From assembly GCA_027486845.1 (NCBI GenBank), contig JAIXOL010000015.1:22827-86826 (forward strand): DNA of 64,000 nucleotides, written 5' to 3'. The notes beneath the pieces are model-generated. The model ran no database searches, was not told where the DNA came from, and saw nothing but the letters and a program-made list of their open reading frames with translations. Within the stretch, counting starts at the first letter, position 1, and each line of letters begins with the position of its first letter. Below are positions 17,107 to 24,836 of the stretch, one piece after another. Made by a program: the position numbers and the translations under genes. The stretch is from Cytophagaceae bacterium (GTDB lineage: Bacteria > Bacteroidota > Bacteroidia > Cytophagales > Spirosomataceae).

Positions 17107-17733
17107 TTGAATACTCGACTCGCTAATTTTCTTTCGGTAGCTTTGCATCCTTTGTTGATGCCTACAATTTTATTTTTATTGCTTTTGTTTATTGCACCAA
17201 CACCATTGGGAGCCGAACCGCTCGAATTGCTTATGAAGTTGGCAGTAGTGGGTTTTGTGTTTATCTATACTTTTGCCATACCGGCCTATTTTGTGTATTT
17301 GATGAAACGTTGGGGCATGATTAGCAGTCTAAAACTCGAAAATTTGAAGGATCGTCGATTACCGTATTTTGTAACTGCTATTATTTATACGGCTTTAGGT
17401 TACTTTTTGTATTCCAAAAACTCAATGCTTTTTCCGTGTGGATTTATTTTGTGGAGCATTGCGGCTGTTATTTTATGCGTAGGAATTGTCAGTCTTTGGT
17501 GGCAAATTTCGGCTCATGCGGCCGGAGTTGGGGGTATGATTGGAGCTTTAGTTGGAATTTTGGTGCAGTTTGGTGAGCAAAATCTGTTTTTTCCTTTACT
17601 CTTCTTGGTTATTTTATCGGGATATGTTATTTCAGCACGTTTGGCTCTCAATGCCCATACACCTGCACAAGTTGGTGCTGGGTTTCTACTCGGTTTGGGG
17701 CTAAGTTTAGCTTCGATTTTTGTTTTGTTTTAA
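17107..17733 (+). CDS. PAP2-like multi-pass membrane protein, catalytic motifs degenerate
   Basis: This 208-residue protein has about five to six hydrophobic helices. The three PAP2 phosphatase motifs can be aligned but are altered. Motif 1 is KLENLKDRRLP (76-86). Motif 2, normally PSGH, is SAHA (136-139). Motif 3, normally SRX5HX3D, reads SARLALNAHTPAQ (176-188), with Gln for the final Asp. It may be inactive or act on an unusual lipid phosphate. The start is TTG at 17107: there is no ATG between the upstream stop (17041) and the conserved LHPLLMPT segment. A start at the ATG at 17158 would remove that segment. Confidence 0.7.
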   Translation: MNTRLANFLSVALHPLLMPTILFLLLLFIAPTPLGAEPLELLMKLAVVGFVFIYTFAIPAYFVYLMKRWGMISSLKLENLKDRRLPYFVTAIIYTALGYFLYSKNSMLFPCGFILWSIAAVILCVGIVSLWWQISAHAAGVGGMIGALVGILVQFGEQNLFFPLLFLVILSGYVISARLALNAHTPAQVGAGFLLGLGLSLASIFVLF

Positions 17734-17813
17734 AGTTTTTTGCAGAATATCATTTGTCATAGTTTAACAATTTAGAAAATTGTTTTACGTTTCATGCAAC
17801 ATTTTATTTTTAG

Positions 17814-18428
17814 TTGTGTCATTTGACTGTAACCATAAAACACAGCACTTTTCTGACGAACACTATTTTCATTGACAAGCACTTCGACTTGGTCGAGAGA
17901 TGCAAGCGTGGCGAGAGTAAAGCACAGTATGAACTGTATAAGCATTACTCAAAAGCCATGTTTAGTATCTGTATGCGAATACTCAACCACGTAGGAGAGG
18001 CCGAAGATGTATTGCAAGAATCGTTTATTGATGCTTTTGCCAAAATCAAAGATTTTCGCCAGGAATCTACGTTTGGGATATGGTTGAAACAAATAGTTGT
18101 TAACAAGGCCATGAATCAGATTAGGTCAAGAAAAGTGCAGTTTGTTGATATTGACGAATTTGATGGAGACGAACAAGACATCGCTGATTTGCAGTCGAAT
18201 CATTATAATGAAGAAGAATTGAAATTTCAGGTTGAGCGAATCAAACTAGGGATGGGGCAATTACCCGAAGGTTTTAGAGTAGTGCTATCATTGTATTTGT
18301 TTGAAGGCTATGATCACATAGAAATCGGTAAAATTTTGGGCATCAACGAATCTACTTCTCGCACGCAATACATGAGAGCAAAGAAGAGGCTGTTGGAGAT
18401 AATTACCCCCAGCACTAAAGAGAAATAA
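17814..18428 (+). CDS. RNA polymerase sigma factor, ECF family
   Basis: This sigma factor has up to 204 residues. Region 2 spans about 28-100 (LVERCKRGESKAQYELYKHY, GEAEDVLQESFIDAFAKI), and region 4 begins QLPEGFRVVLSLYLFEGYDH with the helix-turn-helix HIEIGKILGINESTSRTQYM. There is no ATG ahead of region 2 and an in-frame TAG lies at 17811, so initiation must be at TTG 17814 or another non-ATG codon up to about 17870. It heads a co-oriented module with the anti-sigma-like gene at 18459 and the DUF4097 protein at 19000. Confidence 0.9.
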   Translation: MCHLTVTIKHSTFLTNTIFIDKHFDLVERCKRGESKAQYELYKHYSKAMFSICMRILNHVGEAEDVLQESFIDAFAKIKDFRQESTFGIWLKQIVVNKAMNQIRSRKVQFVDIDEFDGDEQDIADLQSNHYNEEELKFQVERIKLGMGQLPEGFRVVLSLYLFEGYDHIEIGKILGINESTSRTQYMRAKKRLLEIITPSTKEK

Positions 18429-18458
18429 AAGGTAACGAGGGTTTGAATAAATGGAATT

Positions 18459-19025
18459 ATGGATAAATTAAACAGATTTGTAAGAGATAACCGTGAGGCA
18501 TTTGACGACTATGAGCCGTCGGCTGACTTATGGAAAAAAATAGAGGCGAAAAACATTCATGCCAAGCCCGAAGGCAAACTCGTGAGTTTACAAAATTGGA
18601 TTGTTAGTCGACCGAAATTTGCGTTGGGAATGATGGCTGGCTTTACGGTATTTTTAATAGTGAGCTATTTGGCTTATAACTATGCCAAACCTGCTTCACA
18701 GAACCCTGAAATTATGGCTTTGAGTCCAACTTATGCGAAAGAACTTACACAGTTTGCGTCGTTAGTCGAAGCAAAACGTGAGGAATTAAAAGCCATTGAG
18801 AAACAAGACCCCGAACTCTATCATCAGTTTGATACTGAACTTAGGGTTTTGAACCAAAATTATCAGAATCTTAAACAAGAATTACCCAAAAATCCGAACC
18901 AAGAAGAGTTGCTTAAGGCAATGATTCAAAACGTTAGTATGCAGATTGAGTTGTTAAATCAGCAGTTAGAAATTATTCAGAAAATTAAAGAGGCAAAAAA
19001 TGAAAAGACAAACACGATGGTATAA
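18459..19025 (+). CDS. Anti-sigma-like single-pass membrane protein
   Basis: This 188-residue protein has a cytoplasmic N-terminus MDKLNRFVRDNREAFDDYEP with the DLWKKIEAK segment seen in Bacteroidota anti-sigma proteins. One transmembrane helix follows (FALGMMAGFTVFLIVSYLAY, about 52-71), then a largely helical periplasmic part (ELTQFASLVEAKREELKAIE; QLLNQQLEIIQ-type heptads) likely to form a coiled coil. It starts 30 nt after the sigma gene and overlaps the next gene by 26 nt. The anti-sigma role is inferred from topology and position; no conserved zinc motif is visible. Confidence 0.72.
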   Translation: MDKLNRFVRDNREAFDDYEPSADLWKKIEAKNIHAKPEGKLVSLQNWIVSRPKFALGMMAGFTVFLIVSYLAYNYAKPASQNPEIMALSPTYAKELTQFASLVEAKREELKAIEKQDPELYHQFDTELRVLNQNYQNLKQELPKNPNQEELLKAMIQNVSMQIELLNQQLEIIQKIKEAKNEKTNTMV

Positions 19026-20142
19026 GTCGGTTTCTCCTAATTCTCAATTGATTAGAAAATTAATGACGGTGTTTTTCTCGTTTATAACGGTTTTATCTTT
19101 GGCCAATAATGTAGGAGACTCAGGACAAGGCTCAAAACTAGATTGGATAGAACGCCGAAAAAGTATTACGTTTTCATATATACTTTTGGTTAGCGATAAA
19201 ATTTCATTGGATAACCAATTTGGCGATATTAAAGTGAGCTTTTGGGACAAAAATGAGGTAAAAGTTGAAGTTTCGATATTGGCAAATGCCACTTCCGAAG
19301 AGCGAGCAGCCAATTTTATCAGTACGGTTGATGTGCAAGGTAAAAAAGTAGATGGAATGGTGAGTGTAAAAACCACGATTGACCGTGAAGGAGGAAATTA
19401 TAATAATAACACGTGGAATTGGAAAGGAGGAAGTAACGAAAAAAACTCTTTAAAGATTGACTATAAGGTATTTATGCCGAAAGGGAATGTTTTAAAAGTA
19501 AAGAATTCGTTCGGAAATACTATCCTACCATCTTTTACTTCGCTGTTAATGGTCAATCAAAGTTATGGAAAATTGATTGCCGAAGATATTTCTAATCCGC
19601 AGTCTGACATTAGTTTGTCGTTTAGTAAAGGCTCGACGATTCGTTCGATGACTGGTGGAAAATTAAAGGCTTCGTATTCGGGAATAAAAATGGACCGTGC
19701 CGATGACTTGATTTTCAATAATAGCTTTGGCGAAATTGATATTAAAGAAGTAGGAAAATTGAATGCAAAAATCTCGTATTCGAGTGGCCTGATTGGTACA
19801 ATCAACGAATCATCGAATTTGAAACTCGAATTTTCAGGAGGTTTTAAATTAGGTGAATTAGGCAAGAATGTCAAAGAATTGAACTTAAACGCCAGTTATT
19901 CGCCCGTCAGCTTAGTATTGAGCGATAATGTTTCGTATGATTTTGAAGTAAAAGCAAACTACGGAGATTTCAGTTACCCAAATGAGCGTGGAATTTCGTT
20001 TACGACTAACTCCGATGCTGATGCTGAGAAAGAAAACCATCATTTTAATCCGGTAAAATATTACACTGGTAAAATCGGTAAAGGCTCGGCTGATTGCAAG
20101 ATTGTAGTAAACGGAAATTTCAGTAGTGTGAAGTTTAAATAA
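19000..20142 (+). CDS. DUF4097-type beta-repeat envelope protein
   Basis: This protein has 380 residues from the first ATG. An alternative start at 19063 (MTVFFSFITVLSLAN) gives a cleaner signal peptide and removes the overlap with the preceding gene. The mature protein is a series of short strands typical of DUF4097/DUF2807 beta-helices: LDNQFGDIKVSFWDKNEVKV, VKNSFGNTILPSFTSLLMV, NQSYGKLIAEDIS, FNNSFGEIDIKEVGKLNAKI, NASYSPVSLVL. The recurring SFG/SYG triplets mark the repeats. It is probably anchored or secreted at the envelope. As third gene of the ECF module, it is likely regulated with or acts in that signalling unit. Confidence 0.75.
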   Translation: MKRQTRWYKSVSPNSQLIRKLMTVFFSFITVLSLANNVGDSGQGSKLDWIERRKSITFSYILLVSDKISLDNQFGDIKVSFWDKNEVKVEVSILANATSEERAANFISTVDVQGKKVDGMVSVKTTIDREGGNYNNNTWNWKGGSNEKNSLKIDYKVFMPKGNVLKVKNSFGNTILPSFTSLLMVNQSYGKLIAEDISNPQSDISLSFSKGSTIRSMTGGKLKASYSGIKMDRADDLIFNNSFGEIDIKEVGKLNAKISYSSGLIGTINESSNLKLEFSGGFKLGELGKNVKELNLNASYSPVSLVLSDNVSYDFEVKANYGDFSYPNERGISFTTNSDADAEKENHHFNPVKYYTGKIGKGSADCKIVVNGNFSSVKFK

Positions 20143-20155
20143 GTTTGAAAAATAT

Positions 20156-20229
20156 AGAACGCAGATAGTTAAGATTATTATGATATTCGATGATAAAAAT
20201 CTTGAAAAATCATCATATATCTGCGTTCT
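20156..20229. terminator. Inverted repeat between convergent genes
   Basis: Perfect 12-bp arms AGAACGCAGATA (20156-20167) and TATCTGCGTTCT (20218-20229), with a partly pairing AT-rich middle (GATTATTATGAT/ATCATCATAT). It sits between two convergent stop codons, so a terminator role is likely, although no clean T run follows. Confidence 0.5.
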
Positions 20230-20236
20230 AATTGTT

Positions 20237-21391
20237 TTACTTGATAGCAACCAAAGCAGGTGTTTCTGTAAGTGATTTCTTCAAAATATATTTAGCCATT
20301 ACAGGAAAATGGTCGGAGAAATTAACATTTGAAATGGTTTTATATGATGCAACGTGCCAATCGTGGCTTACAAATTGTTGGTCGATACGAGCAAAATAGG
20401 GCTGGCGATTCAACGTAAAACCCATTCCTTTACCAGCTTCTTCAAAGGCATTTTGAAAGCTTAACTTGAGTTTTCCATATGAATATCCAAAAGGCGTTTC
20501 GTTGAAATCACCACAAATAATGACAGGGTATTTACTTCCCGAAACATAAGATTCTACTTCACGCATTTGTTCGTCACGTTTTTCAAAACCTTCTTTTAAG
20601 CGGCGAAAACTATCGGTCAGTTCTAAACCAAAGGTTTTTACATGTCCTTTTTTCAAGGCATCAAAGGCTAAATTAATGCGTACACCCATCGACCAAAGAT
20701 GTACATTTACGACTCTTACAGTATCATTTTTATAAGCAATATCCGCACATAAATATCCATTGATATTGGGTTGATTTTTTCTGTCCCAAATTTTACTGTA
20801 TTGTTTCAAAATTGGATATTGCGAAAACATTGCCAAGCCAATAAAACCTTTTTGGTCAAATTTGGTTAGTTTTATTGCACTATTTGCGTATTTTGATTCA
20901 ATATCTTTGTTTGGTGAATATTCTTGAAAACAAGCAATATCTGCTTGAATTTTAACCCAATTTTCATCACTATTATGTTTTTCGTCAAAGCATTCTCCAT
21001 TAAAACTCAAAACTTTTAAGGCTGAAACATTTTCCAACTTCATTTCGCCATGACTAATTCCAATCGTACGTTTGATAAGAGGAAAAGTAAGAAAGACCCA
21101 AATAAAGCCCGTAGCAGCCACGATTTTTTGTTTTTTTATGAGTAAATAACATGCTGCCGAAAGTCCTGATAAGACTGCCAAAGGCAGACTCATCATGATA
21201 AACCCAGCACTCCAATGGTCGAAGATTGGGTAATAGCAAAAAGCCATCGTGACGAATAAGTAGAGTAAAGCTGTATAAGAAAGAGGATATTGGCGGAAAA
21301 CCTTAAAAATGAAACCAACTGTTTTAGATAATGTTTCAATCCAAATCAGCAAAACATCCAAAAGAAATGTTTTTACATCGTATAGTTTCAT
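20237..21391 (-). CDS. Endonuclease/exonuclease/phosphatase (EEP) family protein, membrane-anchored
   Basis: This is a 384-residue protein. Residues 30-110 hold three hydrophobic helices (YTALLYLFVTMAFCYYPIF, GFIMMSLPLAVLSGLSAACY, AATGFIWVFLTFPLI). The catalytic domain follows, beginning LKVLSFNGECFDE, with the metal-binding glutamate of this fold at ACFQEYSP. The other family motifs are present: VRVVNVHLWS, the GDFNETPFG loop (Asp/Asn pair), and the C-terminal SDHFPVMAKY with the catalytic His. It probably hydrolyses phosphodiesters outside the cytoplasmic membrane. Nucleic acid and phospholipid substrates are both possible. It is a single gene. Confidence 0.87.
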   Translation of the reverse strand: MKLYDVKTFLLDVLLIWIETLSKTVGFIFKVFRQYPLSYTALLYLFVTMAFCYYPIFDHWSAGFIMMSLPLAVLSGLSAACYLLIKKQKIVAATGFIWVFLTFPLIKRTIGISHGEMKLENVSALKVLSFNGECFDEKHNSDENWVKIQADIACFQEYSPNKDIESKYANSAIKLTKFDQKGFIGLAMFSQYPILKQYSKIWDRKNQPNINGYLCADIAYKNDTVRVVNVHLWSMGVRINLAFDALKKGHVKTFGLELTDSFRRLKEGFEKRDEQMREVESYVSGSKYPVIICGDFNETPFGYSYGKLKLSFQNAFEEAGKGMGFTLNRQPYFARIDQQFVSHDWHVASYKTISNVNFSDHFPVMAKYILKKSLTETPALVAIK

Positions 21392-21450
21392 AATCTTAGG
21401 TTGCTTAGGTTAGTAATTGAACAGCCGTAAATTGGCAGAGAAAAAACAAT

Positions 21451-21490
21451 AAAGACGGAATGAGTTCTGAAGAACTCAGTCCGTCTTTTT
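21451..21490 (-). terminator. Intrinsic terminator after the coiled-coil gene
   Basis: AAAGACGGA, TGAGTTCT, GA, AGAACTCA and TCCGTCTTTTT form a long stem with one bulge, located 26 nt past the stop codon of the minus-strand gene at 21516. T runs occur on both sides, so it may act in both directions. Confidence 0.75.
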
Positions 21491-21515
21491 AAAATTAAAT
21501 CGAAATATAGGTTAG

Positions 21516-22475
21516 TTATTTTACTTCAAATGCTCCTACACCAATTTTGAAGCCTTCTGAGTAAAGTTCAACGCTGTATTTCCCTTTTGTGTAGTTTGTG
21601 CCTTTGCCAGATACCAAATCGACACGTTGGTCATTGTTTTCAAACGGTACACTTTTTTTGAAACTATAACCAATTTCTTTGCCATCTACTTGTACGATTC
21701 CACCGTTACCGTTTTCTACAACAGCACCGTTGGTATCAAGTACACGCACATAAATATCTTTGTTGTTTTGGGTCGCTACGGGGTTTGAAGGCATTATAAA
21801 TGCTACTTTTAATTGGTCAATTCTTTTTGCTTTATACTCCCCACCATCACGCTCTTTTCCTTTTGATGAAAGTGCTGTAACCTGCACATTGATAGCCTTC
21901 ATTGCCGAAGCTAAAGTTACTTGACGTTTCAAGTCATTGTTTTTAGTAGTGAAATCATCTACTGTTTTTGTCAAAGTTGTAGATAATTCTTCTTTCTCTG
22001 TTTTAAGAGCTGTATTCTCTACAATCACTTGTTGTTTTTCAGTTTCGAGAGTTTGTGTTTTCGCAACCAACATACCGTTTTCTGCTTTCAGTTTACGAAT
22101 GTCATCGTCTTTAGCAACTAAGAATGTTTCATAATCTTTGATTTTTAACTCGTATTTTTGAACTGAGAAGCTAAGGTCAGTTTTCAATTTTTTCTTATCA
22201 TTTTCGATTTGAGCTTTAACCGCTTCCAATTCAGCAACACTTCCGCCGAGGCTTTGTACTTCAATAATTTTCTCATCCAATGATTTTGAGATAGAGTCAA
22301 GTTTGATTTGTGTTGATGAAAGTTGCTCTACTTTCGAGGTCAATGATTTTTGAAGTTCGATAGTTTCGTTTCTTGCACCCATGAACAAATAGCCTAAAAG
22401 AGCTAATACACCTGCCATCACTCCGATGATTACTTTCAAAAGTCCATTGTTATTATTTGATTGCGTTGTTTCCAT
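21516..22475 (-). CDS. Membrane-anchored coiled-coil protein
   Basis: This 319-residue protein has a short Asn-rich N-terminus, one transmembrane helix (GLLKVIIGVMAGVLALLGYL, about 11-30) and a long coiled coil (about 35-190; heptads such as IELQKSLTSKVEQLSSTQIK and LKAENGMLVAKTQTLETEKQ). A C-terminal globular beta domain (KRIDQLKVAFIMPSNPVATQ, GKYSVELYSEGFKIGVGAFE) completes it. I recognise no enzyme motif. The architecture suggests a periplasmic structural or scaffold role, with the C-terminal domain held away from the membrane. It is a single gene ended by a strong terminator. Confidence 0.75.
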   Translation of the reverse strand: METTQSNNNNGLLKVIIGVMAGVLALLGYLFMGARNETIELQKSLTSKVEQLSSTQIKLDSISKSLDEKIIEVQSLGGSVAELEAVKAQIENDKKKLKTDLSFSVQKYELKIKDYETFLVAKDDDIRKLKAENGMLVAKTQTLETEKQQVIVENTALKTEKEELSTTLTKTVDDFTTKNNDLKRQVTLASAMKAINVQVTALSSKGKERDGGEYKAKRIDQLKVAFIMPSNPVATQNNKDIYVRVLDTNGAVVENGNGGIVQVDGKEIGYSFKKSVPFENNDQRVDLVSGKGTNYTKGKYSVELYSEGFKIGVGAFEVK

Positions 22476-22556
22476 TTTGCTTAATAGATTTAAGTTTATG
22501 GTTACAAAGCAACAAAGTCAAGGTTAAAGGCGAATTAAATCGACTTTAATTTTAGC

Positions 22557-23948
22557 TTAAAATTTGAGGTTTGAAATTTGCTTGCGAAATATCAAAGTAA
22601 AAACAGTTTCATCAATAGTTGAAATCACACTAATATCGCCATTGTGGAGTTTGACGATTTGAGAGACTATTGCCAAACCAACCCCATGCCCTTTGGTAGC
22701 TTTGGCGGTTGCATTGCTTCTATAAAAAGGGCGAAAAATATACGGCAAATCAGCTTTGGGAATTATGGGGCCATTATTCATAAACGAAATCTTCATTTCT
22801 TTGACAGAAGCTGAAAAACTTACAAAAACACTGCTATTTTCTGAGAATTTACAGGCATTATCCATCAGATTCATAAAGGCTACTTTCAAAGAAGCTTCAT
22901 TTCCTTCAATAATTAAGGCTTCTTCATCTTCGGGGAAATCGCTGAAATCAATGTTTATTACATAATCTTCGTGCCATTTTTTTAGTTGGCTTTTGGCTTC
23001 CCATAAAAGTTCGTCCATGCGAAGGGGAAGGCGTTGAATTGCTTCGGCATTGACAACCGTATTAGCCAAATTTAACAAAGTATTAGTCAGTTGCGTAAGC
23101 GTTCGGGTGTCTTCTTGGAGTGATTTTAGGCTTTCTTCATATACTTCGGGTGTTCGTTTTTGTAGCAGAGTAATTTCAATTTGAGAATAAATTTTGGTCA
23201 GTGGATTTTTAAGTTCATGTGAAACATTGGCGATAAACATTTTTTGCATCGTAAATGCTTCTTGAATTCGGTCGAGGAGTTGATTGAAAGTGGCGACTAA
23301 ACGCCCGATTTCGTCTGAGCGATTGGGGTGTTGCACACGTCTTTCGGTATTTGCAGGAAAAATTTCGTTTACTTGTGTAATAATTCCCGACATCGGGGCA
23401 AGAGCCTTATCGGCAAAAAACCACCCCGAAAGCCCTGAAAGTAATAAACCAACAAGTACCATTATAGTCAGAATTTTGTGGAGGTCTTCGAGGGCTTCTT
23501 TACCATTATTATCTATGGCACTCACAATAACCCAATAGCTTGCCTTGCCTTTTTTGAGTTGAATACCAAGCGTTTGATAAAAACCGGCATAATAATAGGT
23601 CGGCTTGCTTTGTTGTTGAATATTGGGAATCAACTCTTCATACAGGCCTGAATAAGGTTCTTGACTTGCAAAAACGAGTTTTTTTAGATTCTCGTCATAG
23701 ACATAAATACTTTCGTCACTTAGCAATTCTTTATCGGCGGTGTTTACGAGTTTTAGTACCGTAGTATCAGCTGTTTGGAGGTCGAAAAGTAGGGTAGTGG
23801 TCGTTAAGGCACGATCCTGTAGGCGTTTGAAAAAACGCTTTTCGAGATAAAGTTTACTGAAAAAATACACACCCACCGAAAAAAACAGCAGAATAGCTGT
23901 TACTATAGCCATAAATTGGTAAGTAAGTCGGGAACGAATGTTTATCAT
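22557..23948 (-). CDS. Sensor histidine kinase (OmpR-type partner)
   Basis: This is a 463-residue transmembrane kinase. TM1 lies at about 10-31 and TM2 at about 158-179; the 125 residues between them form the periplasmic sensor. HAMP-like sequence follows TM2 (FADKALAPMSGIITQVNEIF). The H-box NVSHELKNPLTKIYSQIE carries the phospho-accepting His244. The ATPase domain has an N-box NLMDNACKFS, F/G boxes ending GHGVGLAIVSQIVKLHNGDI. It pairs with the response regulator immediately upstream at 24073. The 124-nt gap between the genes contains a small palindrome. The ligand is unknown. Confidence 0.93.
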   Translation of the reverse strand: MINIRSRLTYQFMAIVTAILLFFSVGVYFFSKLYLEKRFFKRLQDRALTTTTLLFDLQTADTTVLKLVNTADKELLSDESIYVYDENLKKLVFASQEPYSGLYEELIPNIQQQSKPTYYYAGFYQTLGIQLKKGKASYWVIVSAIDNNGKEALEDLHKILTIMVLVGLLLSGLSGWFFADKALAPMSGIITQVNEIFPANTERRVQHPNRSDEIGRLVATFNQLLDRIQEAFTMQKMFIANVSHELKNPLTKIYSQIEITLLQKRTPEVYEESLKSLQEDTRTLTQLTNTLLNLANTVVNAEAIQRLPLRMDELLWEAKSQLKKWHEDYVINIDFSDFPEDEEALIIEGNEASLKVAFMNLMDNACKFSENSSVFVSFSASVKEMKISFMNNGPIIPKADLPYIFRPFYRSNATAKATKGHGVGLAIVSQIVKLHNGDISVISTIDETVFTLIFRKQISNLKF

Positions 23949-24005
23949 GGCGAGAGTTCTGACGGGGTGGCCCGTACGATTTAGAGTGCTGAGTTCTGAG
24001 TTTAA

Positions 24006-24025
24006 AGCATCGCCACTGCGATGCT
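24006..24025. repeat. Small perfect hairpin in the regulator-kinase gap
   Basis: AGCATCGC, loop CACT, GCGATGCT: an 8-bp stem within the 124-nt spacer of the two-component operon. The GCATCGC core also occurs in the palindromes of the 59194-59377 element. Confidence 0.6.
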
Positions 24026-24072
24026 GAGTTTTTGTTTACTGTTTCAGACCACTCAAAATACAGCATTCAGCA

Positions 24073-24747
24073 CTATTTTTTCATAACATAGCCCATACCA
24101 ATTTGAGTATGTAAGAGCTTTATCTCAAAATCTTTATCAATTTTTTTACGGAGAAAATTTATATAAACCTCAATGACATTTGTGCCAGTATCAAAGGTAA
24201 TATCCCAAATTTTTTCGGCCAACTCTACTTTAGAAATCACTCTTCCTTGATGCCGGATAAAGTATTCAAGCAATAAAAATTCTTTTGCCGTTAGTGTGAT
24301 TTCTTTGCCATTACGAGTTACAGTTTTAGCATCTAAATCCATTTCGAGATCTGCTATTTTGAGCAGATTTGCGGTCTGCATCGAGCCAATATTTCGGCGA
24401 GTTAAGGCACGGATTCGTGCCATGAGTTCACGAAACTCGAAAGGTTTCGCCAAATAATCATCTGCACCAGCATCAAGACCAATTATTTTATCATCGGTTG
24501 TGCTTAAAGCGGTCAGTAATATAATTGGAGAAGCTATACCTTTGGCACGAAGCTGTCGACAAAGCTCCAAACCGCTGATTCCGGGCAAAATGATATCAGA
24601 AATAATGAGTGTATAATTATTCCGGAAGGCTAATTGGAGGCCAATCAGGCCATCGTAAGCTACATCAACTTCCCATAGTTGTTCTTCAAGCCCTTGTTTG
24701 ATGAGTTGAATGGTCTTTGCTTCATCTTCAATTACGAGTATTTTCAT
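24073..24747 (-). CDS. Response regulator, OmpR/PhoB family
   Basis: This 224-residue protein has a receiver domain (1-120) and a winged-helix DNA-binding domain (130-224). The acidic pair lies in ILVIEDEAKT, the phospho-acceptor is D51 in IISDIILPGISG, and the conserved Lys is in DDYLAKPFEFREL. The C-terminal domain shows TLTAKEFLLLEYFIRHQGRV and the GTNVIEVYINFLRKKID recognition helix. It is the first gene of the operon with the kinase at 22557, so the pair should form one signalling system. Target genes cannot be read from sequence. Confidence 0.95.
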   Translation of the reverse strand: MKILVIEDEAKTIQLIKQGLEEQLWEVDVAYDGLIGLQLAFRNNYTLIISDIILPGISGLELCRQLRAKGIASPIILLTALSTTDDKIIGLDAGADDYLAKPFEFRELMARIRALTRRNIGSMQTANLLKIADLEMDLDAKTVTRNGKEITLTAKEFLLLEYFIRHQGRVISKVELAEKIWDITFDTGTNVIEVYINFLRKKIDKDFEIKLLHTQIGMGYVMKK

Positions 24748-24770
24748 GGTATTTCCTTTCGCTGGTGGGT

Positions 24771-24778
24771 CAAAATTA
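24771..24778 (-). promoter_or_regulatory. Candidate -7 element for the two-component operon
   Basis: The minus strand reads TAATTTTG, matching TAnnTTTG, about 24 nt upstream of the response regulator start. No clear TTTG -33 element is present at the usual spacing. Confidence 0.35.
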
Positions 24779-24836
24779 GGAAAATTTAAAGATAAACGAA
24801 TTGAAGATGTATATAATTGTTGAAATTGAGTAATGC

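Noticed and set aside
16852..17148. Minus-strand frame of 98 codons upstream of the PAP2-like gene
   Set aside because: It is basic, low-complexity sequence that overlaps the conserved start of the PAP2-like gene; no start context or family match.
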